Part shown: positions 11,760 to 24,790 of the stretch, in pieces
How positions within the stretch are numbered: the stretch's first letter is position 1
Layout: each line of letters starts with the position of its first letter
NCBI GenBank assembly: GCA_030062745.1
Contig: CP099841.1
Location: 16,977,063-17,041,062, forward strand
DNA: 64,000 bases
Direction of reading: 5' to 3'
Origin: Capitulum mitella
Lineage: Eukaryota > Arthropoda > Thecostraca > Pollicipedomorpha > Pollicipedidae
The notes under the pieces: model-generated
What the model was told of the DNA's origin: nothing
Database searches by the model: none
Seen by the model: the letters and a program-made list of their open reading frames with translations, nothing else
Position numbers and translations under genes: made by a program

Positions 11760-14700
11760 AAATTTCGTGTCGTTGCTTTGGTTTGCCCTCTCGCAATCTT
11801 GGAAAAACCTCGGGGGATGGTCAACCCCCTCCCTAGGTCGGGTTAATAACAGAGAAAGATAAAACGGTGATTAAGAATGAATAAGAAAAGGAAACCTGGC
11901 GTTTATGCGTTGCCGATAAAAATCGGATGCATAGCAAGACCCTTTCCTGCCCCTAAAGTACTGCCATTCATATACCCGTGCAATTTTTTCACAAAGAGAA
12001 CAAGTTATGCGTTGTCACCCGGGACTCGTCTAACATGTTAACTGTGGGGGACAAACCTCCAGTCACCTCTCCAGTCCACCAGTCCAGTCTCCAGTCCAGT
12101 CACAAACCAAAGTCAACTCCTGCCCCTCTCTCAGTCAAGGGGAAAAACTGGCCACGGGGGGCAAGCATAACCGGGCGGCAATAGTTGGCTAGGTCCGCTT
12201 CGTAACTTTTATGTTCAGCTCAAGTTACGGTATATACAGCCATATGAAAGGAAGAACTGGATCGCTTACCTATTTGACAAATGTTTATGATCTGCGAAGT
12301 CATTTGGAAGCAATGTTAGCAACTTGTCGACAAAAAAATGATGAGGCAGGGGTGGGGCGCACCGAACGCAAAAGACGAGCGCTGAAAGCGCGGCAGAGAT
12401 AAAAGTGGGGAAGATTTTACGTTTATCGACAGGCGCCCTAGTCGCACGACTTCTGCCGTACTAAAGGGGCGCAAGATTGGTCATATCCGTGCCTATGTGG
12501 GTGAAATCCTGAACCTCTCCTATTGCTTAGACCGAGCAATCCACCTCACGGGACGCTCACCTCACGCTTGTCGGCGTGCCTGCCTGAGTGATATCTTGTT
12601 TTTTTTTGTGGCGACATCTTGGCCGACATATGGAATTTCCTTAGAAAGAATATAAATGTGTAATATATTCCGCCTAAAATATAAAGTTAATGGTTGCTTA
12701 AAAAACAACAAAGTAAAATAATTATGCCTGAAATGAGTCATCTCAATATCCCCGATCAAATTTGGGTAGTCGAGTCCCTGCATGTCATTGCTCTCCTTCA
12801 ACTTTTTAACTCTCTTCCGTATGGGGGGATACACCCCAACGCCCAAGGTTTCCCAAGGACAGCCTCCCGTCGGTTTGTTTGGTCCATCTGAAACTTGGTG
12901 TGCGTTCCGGGGCATCCTTTCTGCATCGTGTCGTGCAGATATTGTCCTCTGTGTTTCCATGGTAACGAGCTAAGACGCAATAACGGGAACCATGCGAGCC
13001 GTTTTCGCGCGACTTTGCGGCCGGTTGACAGCGGTCTCAGTTTTGTATTAATGTAAGACGGCTAGAGTGCATAAATGCAATGAAATATTACCAGTCGGTT
13101 GAAACTTTTATGTTCTGCACCACTAAAGAAATGTTTGTTAATTTATGCTTACTTTGGAGATTATAGAAAGTGTAATTTAAGATCATGAGCTACGGTGGGA
13201 AACACGTTACTTTTTACCTTTGGAAATGAGATAAGAAATAAATATTGCAAAACAGTCTGCATATCCCGAGTACTTCAGCTGTAAGAAATGGATTCATTTG
13301 GTGCGACTTATCTGCTATTTCATGAAAAGAGGGTGGAGTGCAACGAAGGCCTGACTTACCCCCGCCGCTGAAACGTCACCGTCCATGCCGTGATTACATT
13401 ACAATGCCTCGACATGCCTAAAATTAGATTTTTTGACTGATATCGGCAAAAATGCTTGAACAGATCTACGTGACGATTTTTCAATAAACCGAAGCCTTTC
13501 TAGGTCACTGGCTTACTCAACTTTGGATTACCCGAGATTTACATTTAGACGTCATTTAAAAATTGTGTTGTTAACCCTGGGCTGGTGCGGGGGTGAATGG
13601 TTTCCCCGCAAGCAGCGTTTCTGGGACCACGGCATTAAAGGCACACGACAGTACCGTGAAATTTAGCATAGCTGATGATACATTCATTCCGCACGTTTTG
13701 GGGAAGACTGACCCCAGGTCGTATCAGGTCATTGAACCATTACATCATTAATAAAGGTTTGCCGAGAGATTTTTGCGCCAAATGTCGTTTTTTGACTGTT
13801 TTAGGGAAATACTTATTCATAAACTGCAGATGACGGGCATGGCATCGGTTCAAAATGGCGCTCCACATGCGAACAGGTCACTTTAGATGGGCCGTTGACA
13901 TTTGCAAGGTTAAACGAGGTCACTGACCTCAGATGGCTTTTTTGGCCTTAGAACGTTCCTGTACTAATTTTGGCACTCGATGTGGTAAAGGAGACGATTT
14001 AAGGTCTATTTGGCTCCATTAACTCCGGAAAATCAACTTAATGTTCTCAAATATAACGTTTGACCTGAACTAGAAGGTCACTGGTTGGTCTGAAGAGGTC
14101 AAACGTGGTACCGTTGGATTCCTTCGGCTCACAGATATCGACAGTTTTGTCCCGCCGCGCTAGCTCAGTCAGGGACCAAATTCCGGAGGGTGACATCCTC
14201 CTCCCACTCGTCGGTGCGATTGAAAATCCCTCCCGTTTGGCGAGGGTTAGATGTTTCATCTGACTTCAGCATCCATTGCTACCCACAAAAAATACTTCTG
14301 CAGGCCCGAGAACAAAGTTAAGCCGACGACCGCGCTGCCAAGGATTGACTTAACACGACATGGATCGGAATCCATGGGTGAAATGTACGCTACAAGGTCG
14401 CCCGTCGAGCTGAGATCTTAAAGCGGGATGCCATGTTGCAAGATCTTGTCACGCGCAAAGCGCTGGTGTCTTCCAAGACACTCTAGGACATGAGGTGTGG
14501 AAATTGCCGGGGGTCGTGCGCCCCCCCCCCCCATGCGTCTGCGTTGTGCAGAAATCTCTACCTACACGAGCGAGGGTTAAAAACCTAAAAGTCTAAAGAG
14601 TGACTACGCCAAGAAAAGGTGGCGCAGTCGGGCGGGGGTTTAAAGTTATCGGGCTTAAAGTTGCTTTCCCCTCTCCTCCGTCCTGGACAGTATGCTACAG

Positions 14701-17700
14701 GCGCATCTCGATAGCTTCTCTGATGGTCCGTTGATTTCGTCTCACTTCGTTGGCTGGTACTGTCCAAAGTGACCATGCCATCAGCACAAGGAACTAGTAT
14801 GCAGTAAGCCATCAGCAATGAATGATGAATAAAAGCGGATAATAGACGTCTTCAAAGGAAACGGGTGCGAACCGCACGTAATCCGAAGAACTCTAGCACA
14901 AAAACCTACATTAGGCGTCAGCCAAGAACCACCAAGTGACAGCCCGACTTATGTTTTGATCCCCATGTGACAGGGGATAGACAGGTAAGACCATCACCAG
15001 GCCCTTGAAGTCTCGACATCAAGGTCGGCCACTCTGCACAAAACCTCCACCGCCGCCTGGTGAAGGTCAAGAACATGGCATCTCCTGACTTAAAGAAGAA
15101 GCCGCCTATGACCTAAAAGTCACCCATAACTGTGGTGCCCTACATCGGAGAGGCAAGTGGACCAAAAATCGCATGAAGAAGAAAAAAGCAGACATGGTTC
15201 ACGGCCGCAATGATAGTTTGCAATAAACTCAAAATGCCTATCAGTGCGGCAAGAATGAAAACTCCCTAAACGCGACTACATTAACCACCAGGGGTGCACA
15301 AAACGTCAAAACTGCCACCTACAAAGCAAACGGCCCCAAATCTGTCACGTTTCCAATTCGGCCAAATTTTATCGTACCAGTCGAAATAATAAATTAATCG
15401 CCTCCTTCCAGGGCCAGTGCTTGGAGCCGGCAGCATATTTACAGCGATTTCTTATATCGCATGCCTGCCTTTGTATTGTCCTCAAATACAAATTATCTGT
15501 TACACGTCTGCTATAATTTTAACCAATGTGTGTCACACACGCTGGTAGGCAAGCTGGTAGATTTGTGCACTTCAGCCAGCCACTGAAGCCAGATGGAAAC
15601 TGTCAACATGCCCTTCAACCCTGTAAAAACGTAGTTGACAGAGCACTTGCATTACCGTTCAGAGACACAGAGAAGAGAAACACATTGGGCTCCGGCACCC
15701 GGCATCGGTTCCGCAATGTAATAGTTTGAAACGAAAACGTCAGAAATGGAATGATATGGAAAGATATCCGTCGCTATATCATAAACCGAGATAGGTTGAC
15801 AAACAACAGGCCATCAGAAGAACGCTGATAGAGTGGCTGGCCTCACCGTCCTGGCAAGACAGGCTCGATTTGCCCCGGAGCTCGATATTTGGCCCGCGGA
15901 CAGCTGGCAGCTAGACAGCATAGTGCCAAACAGACTACGGCACGGTGCCTTGGAAGCAGGTTCAGCCGTTACCCGAAACTGCGCGATCAAGTGCAGGAGA
16001 CCATGCCACAAGCTACGCTCAGCGCGGGCTCCAATTCCCAGCATCACTATCAAACCACTCAGTCAAATGATAAAAAGGCCATCGAAACCTGACAGAATAT
16101 GCCATCCCGAACAAAGTGATGGGAAATGCAACTTCAAACCTGATGTGGAACCTTGCCTTGACGTAGGATTTAAGAAGATGGAAGTGAGCAGTGGCAACGC
16201 ATTTCACTTTTTGGACCGTGAAAAGTTGTGCAAGGTTGTTTTAACTAAGATAGCACCGTAGCGAGAACAAAGGATTTGCTATGCACCTGTAGTTATCAGT
16301 AATGCATATGTGCCACATCTCCCTCTCTTATCGTATCATCGTTTTCTCCTACCTTATTTTTAGTGTTTTGGGTCCTCCCTGAGCAGTATACAGGGCTTTG
16401 TTCGGTAGACATATGGTATATTGGTACGCGCAGGCTAGTAGTATGAACCTACCTATTTATTTTGTTTGTTGTATATGTAGCGTTTTCGGGTTTCTTCGGT
16501 CGATACGCGTCCCGCACAGAATGCAGCTCTGGCTATGGAGACGATTTCTGAAATCAATATCGATCGCAATGACACTCTCCAGAAAGCAAGCCATCGCACA
16601 CCTACAGCATGAAAATAAACGGCAAAAACAGTAGACACGAGACACATCGTAAAAGACAGACGATTCGAAATAGCAACGTGAGTAACAGCGAGCAAAACTT
16701 AAACCTACCGCCTCGCAGCCATCACAACAAGATTTGTGCAACCCAGATCAGGGCCACTGAGCAAAGCATCAGTGGCGCCACCGCGCGGCCGCCCAACAAC
16801 GACAGTGGATAAAGCCCGAATGCGTCTCAATGTAACCATCTTCTTAACAAATGCCACTCAAGAGAAAAGAACTTAATCACGCCACGAATAAGTTTACAAG
16901 AGCATTCCTTACCAGAAGGTGATCCGATGTGCCCGATGAACATTTTAATGACGCGCAAAATCAAGTCGGTCTTCCCCGGCGGGCACAAACCGCAATAACA
17001 CTCTGTCCTTCACCACGTCAAAAAGAGCGGCCGGCCGGCCCCCGCGGTCAGAAGGTCGGTTCGTTCACGTAAGTCGCGACTGACCAAACCGGGCAGGGCG
17101 CCGCCGGAGCCGCGACGCTCGGGCGGTCAGCGGCGGCAACAGTATAGGACGGCTAGTTGAATGTGCACGCTTCGGATTCATGCTTTTCGGAAAATCGATT
17201 TTGAAATGCAAATAAAAGCAGCAAAAACCAGCGACCAAGACACAGCAATATAGGTCCAAATATTGGTTTTTAAATTTTCCACATACATAGTCCGAAGATA
17301 TTAACAAAGAGTGCTTTATGCTAATTACTTGGCTTTGGTTTCCTCGACTGACCTGATCCTGGTTATCTGTGCCTTTGTACAATAAATCTATCACATAGAA
17401 TTACTCCCCGCAATCTTTTGTAGCTGGCTGTTCGTCAAAACCCACATGCGCAGATTTATATTTCTCAGCAAACTCCAGAACCATCTAAAAGAGATTGGCG
17501 CCATCCAGCAAAAAGATAGCACCATCTAGAAATCGAGCACCAGGTGACACTTAAAAAAGACTTTTCGATGGGGTCTGGGAACACTTTACTTTTTACAGTG
17601 ATTAAGATTGATTTCAAGCGCATTTTAAGATGTACTTTTCTTGTATATGTAATGCTGTATATGCAGGCAACCCAGTGCCCGCATCATATCATTAGATGGA

Positions 17701-17900
17701 CAAGCATATTATTAGGACATACCATATTATTAGGACAAGCACATAATCTGCCGGCATAGATACACACAAAATATAGACCGTTCTTGAAGCCATGGCAAGT
17801 TTCATTACATCCTGTTGAGTTGACAGCCTAAATGGAGCAGCAGCGTCTAAAATTTGAGTTAGTTTTGTGCAGTTTAGTGTGACTCTAGAAACTTTAAGGC
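11760..17900. other. Intergenic, no gene recognised
   Basis: Holds GGTCA-rich repeat sequence (for example 13680-13940), CCAGT-rich simple sequence at about 12060-12115, a C13 tract at about 14520, and a CpG-rich patch at about 16970-17160. The longest open frame (15833-16261 +, 142 codons) shows no recognisable domain, so I do not call it a gene. Confidence 0.5.
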
Positions 17901-17989
17901 AGATTCTAGGATCTTACGACAATTGTGTGGATGTAGGGTCCTGAGACCGCAAATCCGCCAGAAATGGTACTCCACACTTGGACCTAACG

Positions 17990-18441
17990 TTGCTCAAGGT
18001 CTGAAAAAGGATTCTGGTTTGGCTGCCGCTAGGATGTCTGTTATGGCGGTTTGGTTCCACGCCCTCCCCCGCCGTCCTCTAGGACCGGCCCTGCCAGGCC
18101 GCTGGCCGGTCAACGCCCGCGGCACTGTCACGTGACTCGAGCGATTTCCTGCCGACGCGCTGGGGACGGACGGGTGGACACGCCCTTGTCAGCAGACGAC
18201 CGACTGACGCATGATGAGACGCACGACTTGACGCGAGACTAGTCGGCTTCCGGCTACGATGCTAATGGTCGATCCCGACTGTTGCGTCGAAAAAGAAACC
18301 AGAAACCAAACTCGCTTGACAGACCGCTCGCCGCATAGTTGCCGTCATTTCCGTACGCTTACTGCAAGACGGGTTTGCACGCCACTCAGTCTTTGGCTGA
18401 GACGGTCACTTTCCTGTCATTGTTTGCAAGCTGGGATTTAG
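17990..18441 (+). other. GC/CpG-rich segment ending in a strong splice donor; possible untranslated first exon
   Basis: Composition rises sharply in GC and CpG compared with its neighbours, and the segment ends GGGATTTAG|GTAAGTTG at about 18440. A TCAGT initiator-like word sits near 18387. No convincing coding frame is present. A promoter-proximal noncoding exon is one reading; a decayed repeat is another. Confidence 0.2.
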
Positions 18442-19061
18442 GTAAGTTGCAACCAGGAAATGACATTGGCATATTGGCTATCGCTAGGCAGCTAATTTTG
18501 TAATAGTCATGACACACTGAAACTTGCCAGATTAACATTAGTCGTATTGTACGGATCTTTGTGATCTTAAAAATTTAAAAGTTGATGATTTTTGTGCATT
18601 TCTGTTGATGCTACGGCGCTCTGAACATGCAAAGATATGTCAAATTCTTAAAACACCTCGGATGATACATGTCTTGTGATTCGTAAGTCAGAGAGATCTG
18701 GTGTTGTGCCAAGTGGATTTCACACACCACATAACCCCTGTTACCAATTTCAGCAACATCTGAGACATGAGGATCTTAAGTCGTCTTGTCTGTGACGTGC
18801 TGGGCGGAAGCCCACACCACCTGGCAATGATGATTCAAAAAACAAGTCACACCTATGTTTACTGTACAATGTCCTGTGGCTGGATGCTCGTATTCTCTTT
18901 TTCATATTTTCGAAATATTTTTATCTCTTTCAAATATTTTTAGCTACTCCAAACAATTTTCTTTGGAATAAGCATTCTGATATATGAATCAAAAATATGA
19001 GATATAGTTGCTAGAATGTTTGTAAGAAACTGCGTTTCTAAATGGTGTGAAACGATCATTA

Positions 19062-19802
19062 GGCGCGTTTATACGGGCATTTGAAAGCTGCCAGATTCCC
19101 GGCCACGTTGGCCGGACTGGCCAGCTTAAAAACAAAATGCCGATCTAAATTACATTTGGTTCTGGAAACGCGTATGTTAACATCGTGGGACGAAATGAAT
19201 GGAATGCGATGCAGACAAGCTTGAAAAAAAGGAGGAGGAATCTTGGCTTTCTGTACTACATTTCATGCGTAGTAATTTCCCCGCGTGTTCTGCGGTTCAT
19301 TTGGTAGCTTCTGGCGAGCTTGGCCGCGTCTCACCAGTGCGGCCGCAGGCCAAATCCAGTGGTTCACAAAGGCCTGGAAAGGCCTTTGTGAATGTGAATT
19401 TGACAATGTACCTTGGAAAGGCTGAAAGGTTTTGCAACGAAGGCGCTGATTCGTCGAAGACTGGTAAGCTGGAAACGCAGCAAGAATGGCAAGGTAGCGA
19501 AAAATTTCTTCACTCCTTGTGCACGTGGTCCTTGTTTAAGACCGTAGCGTCTGTGTTTGAGGCGATTTGTCATTTTCGAAACCTAAAGAAGGTAGGTGGG
19601 TTGGTATACGGATATAGTTAGCTGTAATTGCGTGCAAATCAACATAGGTCGCAGTGGTGTTTAAACTGCCATGTCTAACAACAAGTGAATGGAATGTGAA
19701 GGAAACTCAGAACCTCGCGGATGCTTAACTGCCCAGAAAGGTGCACCCTGGCTAATCTGGCCGGGAGTCTGGCAGCTTTTCAAATGCTCATATAAACGCG
19801 CC
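19062..19802. mobile_element. TIR element nested in the mariner relic
   Basis: Left end GGCGCGTTTATACGGGCATT at 19062 and right end (complement) GGCGCGTTTATATGAGCATT at 19802 are inverted repeats. They extend about 44 nt to CTGCCAGAYTCCCGGCC. Both ends are flanked by TA (19060-19061 and 19803-19804). The 741-bp element carries one open frame (19199-19621) of unknown identity and a short internal direct repeat (GAATGGAATG near 19197 and 19687). The superfamily is not determined. Confidence 0.75.
19199..19621 (+). CDS. Unidentified 140-codon open frame inside the nested TIR element
   Basis: It begins MECDADKLEKKEEESWLSVL and has no motif I recognise; no DDE triad or zinc-finger pattern is evident. 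It fills most of the space between the inverted repeats. It could be a captured host fragment, the remnant of an element protein, or chance. There is no evidence of expression. Confidence 0.2.
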   Translation: MECDADKLEKKEEESWLSVLHFMRSNFPACSAVHLVASGELGRVSPVRPQAKSSGSQRPGKAFVNVNLTMYLGKAERFCNEGADSSKTGKLETQQEWQGSEKFLHSLCTWSLFKTVASVFEAICHFRNLKKVGGLVYGYS

Positions 19803-19982
19803 TATTGTAAATATTTCAAAGTTGGAAGCCTCTCGAAACGAAGGGCGTGCTCGTCTTCATGTTCGTGTTTATGGTATTGTTTGAATTCCTGCTTTACACA
19901 GTTCATGACTGCAGTAAGCCTCTGGTGTGCGGCCTCGAGTCACCGCAATGCAAATCTAGTTTTTCCTCGTTTTTTCACTTAA

Positions 19983-21063
19983 GTGATGAGACTACGGCCA
20001 CAATGTTGGAATGAAGATCTGATACTCACTGAACAGTTATGGCAGGAGAAGCAATGGACAGCAAAACGGATATGTTGGGAATTTTCTAGGAAACACTGGA
20101 ACGTTAGAACAGTATCCCGGATAATTCTAAAAGTGTATGCTGCAGGTGACTGTAACGGAAAAGTACGTAGCGGTCATCTACGACCCGAAAGAACGGCTGA
20201 AAATGTTTTAAAAGTGAGAAAGTTTACATGAAACCAAGAAGACAACCCGGGAAACCACAGATCACAGCGCGAAATTTCCGAGCAACTGGGAATATCTCAA
20301 AGTATTGTTAACCGCATTATCAAACGAGATCTTGGCCTCTCGTACCTTAAGAAGGCCGGAGTAGAACAGCCGACCGGAACAGAAGAAGAAACGCATGGAA
20401 ATATCCAGGGCACTGTTAAAACATTTTCCAACCACGGGATCACTGCGCCGCGTTTTGTTGTCGGATGAGTGTTTTTGCGATCAATGGTCATACCAATAAA
20501 TAAAAAGACGGACTATGCGGGAGACACTCTGGTGTTCTTCGTCGAGATGTCAGTCTCAAAACAATGGAAGTGGACACCCGCAGCCACACAGGAGGAGAAA
20601 TGGAGGGGGTTTGCATTACACAGGTGGGCAAGACCGACTTGGGTTTCATCGAAGCCGGCGTGCGCCTCATTCAGACTGGTTACCGGGAGATGCTGAACGA
20701 TCGTTACTTTCCAAATATTCGGGACATCTGTGGAGACAAACGCATATTCCAGCAAGACCGCGCGACCTGTTATACTGTACTGAGCATTGGGAATGCTTAG
20801 AGGAGCACTGCCCAGATTTCATCAAACACGACCAGTGACCGCGTAAAAGGTGTGAACTCCTGTGACAACTTTGTATGGGCAGAGCTGGAACGTTTAGTTT
20901 ACCGAGGGACAAAGATCCGTGACGTAGGTCACTTGAGGGAGAGGCTGCAATCCTGCTGGAAGATGCTAACAACTCGTCAGACCGGAAAAGCGAATGGGTT
21001 TTTCCCAAAATGGCTTAGGATCTGTGCTGGCAACGGTGGATGTCATTTTGAGCATAGGATGTA
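19983..21063 (+). pseudogene. Broken mariner-type transposase
   Basis: The N-terminal helix-turn-helix part reads AKRICWEFSRKHWNVRTVSR at about 20062-20121. A second HTH reads EISEQLGISQSIVNRIIKR in another frame after about 20270. First Asp motif is LLSDECF (about 20460), second QQDRA (Asp 20756-20758), third NSCDNFVWAELERLVYRG (Asp 20864-20866). The second and third Asp are 36 codons apart, so the catalytic pattern is DDD of mariner type. Frameshifts and stops, including TAG at about 20798, disable it. Confidence 0.85.
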
Positions 21064-21879
21064 AACGACCTATTTTATGACGCATAGTAAATTCAGTGGA
21101 GCTCTTTGCATTTTAAATGTATAAATTTAATTGAATTTACGTTAATTGCTTCATATCTGGATGCTGAAAATGTACATGTTTTATTAGTACAATTCAAAGT
21201 CCATCGTTTCACACCATTTATGAGCGTGGTCTATTACAAACCATCTAGCAGCTTTATTTAGTATTTGTGGCAAATGATGACATTCTGGTCTGAAGGGGCG
21301 TTGTTCAGAGTTTCTGCAAATATTTGAATGAGATAGCTACGACCATCCAATCGAAAGACATTGTACGTGAAACATATGATGACGCATTTTTAATCACCCC
21401 GTACATATTGGCGTTTGGATTATCCCACGCACCTGATGTAGCAATAGCCGCGTCACATTAACATTATGTACAACTTTCCACGTGATGAAAGAAAAAAAGC
21501 AGGTGGGAATCGGTGACAACAGAACAACACATGCTTCACACGGAATTCAGTCTTGTCTCTTTTGCGCCATCAAGCGCCAATCAATTCAATGTGTTGTAAA
21601 CCATTGCCAACGCCATATTATGACTGCTAAATTCAAACCCATCGTATCTTGCTTCCAAAGAAGCTGAAAATAAAACAAACATAACCTGATGCTCATAATA
21701 GAAGAGAAGGTCGAGAAGAAAGGCATAGATATTTTGGCCGTGGGCCTTTCTCAGTACATACGCAAGCAAACATTCCATTCAGATCGCAAAGTCGTGCATT
21801 TTAGAAAGTATCACACACTGTTCTCGGGCGGCGCTGTACCCAGGATGTGTATCAGAAAGAATTACTAAACGTTGTCGTG

Positions 21880-24070
21880 TGGGTCATTTCACGACAAATC
21901 GCACAAGGATTGACCCGAACCCCAACGCTCTAATGAAATTTGATGCGCTCATGTCTATCTGTTTAGCGTCTATGGTGTCTATCAAAATACGGACAACCAG
22001 AACTTTTTAGCCCTAGGCGACCTTTGAAGTCAAAGTTATAGGCCATGAAAGGTCACCGGTTTTTTGTATACCTTCCATGATGCACGACCCATATTTCGTT
22101 TGCAGATTGTTCCAGAAAAGTGCGATTAGCGCCATTGGAAAGATAAATGTTCTAGCTTTCGACATCATGGTGGCATCATGCTCGCTTTTACATTTGTATT
22201 TTCTGTATGCTGTGTATTTCTGTCTTTGTCCTGCATGTTCGTATCCGTATTTTATTGACGTGAGGGCCATAATAGCCACATGCATTGTGAATAGCGTTGT
22301 AATAAAGTACTTCTACTGCTACTGTTACTACTTCTACTACTACTACTACTACTACCTTCATAGATATGTTCATTTTTGGTGACCTTAGGATGACATTTGA
22401 CCTAACTAGGCTAAGTGGAACATTTTGGTTTCAGCCAAGTTTGCCCACCGTGATCTTCGCGAAAGTTTAACACAATATGTCCCCAAGTATCTGCAATAAT
22501 TTGGGCAAAAAAAATTCTGGGCAACTTAAAACCTTTTTCAAATATCTTGACGTAAGTGCTGTCTAGTGGCGCTTGAGGAATACGCCCTGGAGCTATTTGA
22601 CAAATGTTGATTGATTTCGTGCCTTTCGTTTGTCCGATGTCTCTACGATTTGGCGTGCATAATACCATCCGTGCATGCTACGCATCATCTTGGTTTTAAA
22701 TTGTTTGACTAGAAAGGTCAAAGGTCGTGACGCCCCACCACCAGTCGACCCCTGCCATCCAAATCCGACTTAGCCGTTCTTCGCATTTTCACGGATGTGA
22801 GCCGATCGGGTGTTTTAGGCATTAAAACCAACTGAGGTAATTCTAGTATGTAGTGCAGCGGGGCCTTGGGAAGGTCACACGAGGTCACTGACCGGTGGAA
22901 CCTTGAATTGCCTGTTTTGGTCTCGGATCACTGATAGATTTTTTAGGCGCTGATTTCGAAGTTCACATTCATTTTGCACGCGTCGAATCATTAATGTTCA
23001 TTCCATGTCGTGGATAAAAGTCAGTTTTCTGATTTTTGGGGGACGTATTTCAATCGTCACGTCTGTCCGCTTTCATGGGAAGTGGTGGTGTTATTTGTAA
23101 CTATTCCAATATTCAGGGAAGGACTTCATGACAAAAAACAAGAAAATAAACGCCCTTTAGCTAATATGGAATGTTCGATATGTGCAACAACAGTATACGT
23201 GGAATTCGGAGTCAACACCCATAAAACATGAATGGTCCGATGCCAACAGGTTATCTAAGGTCAGTTGAGGTCAGTGGCCTCGGCTGACCTTCAGAGGGCC
23301 CTATGGATGACTAAGATTGTCCATTTGGCTTAAAGGACTAAGAACATTCAATACACTTATTGCCATGAAAATGTTAAGAACGGTTATGTAAGATCTGTAT
23401 GGCAGGGGTCAATTGGTGGCGGGGTATCATGACCTTTGACCTTTCCAGTCAATCAGTTTAAAACTAAGCTGATGTGTATCAGGTACGCAGAACATTGTGC
23501 GCACCAAACTGTAGAGCATTCCGACAAACGAAAACTATGAAATCCATCAGTTTTCGTCAGATAGCCTTAGGCCATATTTCTTAAACACCACTTAGCAACA
23601 CTAAATTTAGCATGTCTGAAAAAAGTTTAGATTTGCCCAGAAGTGTTTTCAGCCACGCTTATTACAGACACCTGGGGACATACTGTGTTACATTTTCGCG
23701 GAGCTCACGGTGGGCAAATATGGCTAAACTTGAAAATGTTCTATGTGACTTAGTAATGTGAAAGGCCGCCCCGAAGTCACCGGAAAAATTAAGTTATATG
23801 TAAAAGCTGGAACATTTGCCTTTCAAATGGTGCTAATTGCACCTTTCTGTGACAATTCTTCACCGAGTTATGGGCATTTGAACCACGCAATGTCTATAAA
23901 AATCGGGGACCTGTCATGGCCTGTAACCTTAATCTGAAAGGTCTCCCAGGGCTAAAAAAAATTCTGGCTGGCCAGTTTTCGATGGGTGCTGTGAGTGCAC
24001 CAAATGTCATCAAAATCGAAGGAGTTCGAGTCAATTCCTGTGCGATTTAACGGCAAGAACCCATATGGGA
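21880..24070. repeat. Long inverted-repeat (foldback) element, about 2.2 kb
   Basis: The left part from about 21885 matches the complement of the right part ending about 24055. Matched landmarks are CGCACAAGGATTGACCCG with CGAGTCAATTCCTGTGCG, the GGCCATGAAAGGTCACC block (22040) with 23910-23925, the GCCCACCGTGATC block (22443) with 23700-23720, and the CTAGAAAGGTCAAAGGTC block (22708) with 23435-23455. The left arm is interrupted by unmatched sequence (about 22080-22390) that includes a TAC microsatellite. Arms are diverged, so it is old. No transposase was seen. Confidence 0.8.
22313..22358. repeat. (TAC)n-type trinucleotide repeat
   Basis: TACTGCTACTGTTACTACTT followed by a pure run of TAC units inside the left arm of the foldback element. 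Confidence 0.9.
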
Positions 24071-24480
24071 CAGGTTTTGGAAAGTTCCAAAAGGAATTCA
24101 TAATGTTCATTTGTACTCGCTTGTTTTTCGGCTTTTGCAATCGTTTTGATTAGTGTCTGATGGCGGCTAAGGTCTGGCTCTTGAAATCGAATATTAGATG
24201 GCTCTGAGTGAGCAGTGTTATTTAATAGCCTCACTAGAAAGCTAGAATCTGCAAAGAGTAGACGCACGCTCACACATCAGTTTCTCCTTGTCCGTTTTTG
24301 TGTGTTTTTTTTGTAACCGATTACGTGAAGTACCAGAAAGCAGGACCAGACAACTGTTGACATACTTACCCTTTATTCGCGTACAGAAGAACCACCAGAA
24401 ACTTTCTCAAAGAGAACGACAGTTTTTTCATCTGCAACCCTACCCCGTATTCTTAGCAAATTGCCAAATACGTAGTGAAG

Positions 24481-24716
24481 CTAGAGATGTCAATCTTGAA
24501 GAATTTCGGGTGCCGTTGAGGACCCGGAACGAATCATCGACGGCGATGCCCGGCCTAGGCCCAATTTTTTGACGGGTGTCAATGAGAAAATAAAGAAATA
24601 TGGGCAAATTTGCCACAAGCGGCCCGGTTTGGACTCAGTCAAATGCCCGGATCGGGGCTAGCTGGGCCCAGACCGGGCATTTGGCTGGGCCTGCCGGGTC
24701 CTGTTTTTGACACCAC
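24481..24716 (+). mobile_element. hAT-like MITE, copy 1
   Basis: Ends CTAGAGATGTCAAT and (complement) GTGGTGTCAAAAACAGG fit hAT-type termini. Flanking 8-mers TAGTGAAG (24473-24480) and TAGCGAAG (24717-24724) match at 7 of 8 positions, as expected for a hAT target duplication. No coding sequence. It is repeated in the opposite orientation at 24791-25025. Confidence 0.7.
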
Positions 24717-24790
24717 TAGCGAAGACCGTAGACCACTTTAATTAGGGTATTGGTGACATTCCTTCCCTAGTGCTTTATATGACTGGGAGA

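Larger units (their letters stand above)
19041..21218 (+). mobile_element. IS630-Tc1-mariner element, inactive, with nested insertion
   Basis: The ends are perfect 16-bp inverted repeats (AATGGTGTGAAACGAT at 19041-19056 and its complement at 21203-21218). TA target duplications flank them at 19039-19040 and 21219-21220. Inside is a broken transposase (19983-21063). Removing the nested element 19062-19802 and its duplicated TA leaves about 1.43 kb, a normal mariner length. Confidence 0.88.

Noticed and set aside
15833..16261. 142-codon open frame on the plus strand
   Set aside because: No recognisable domain, and a competing antisense frame of similar quality.
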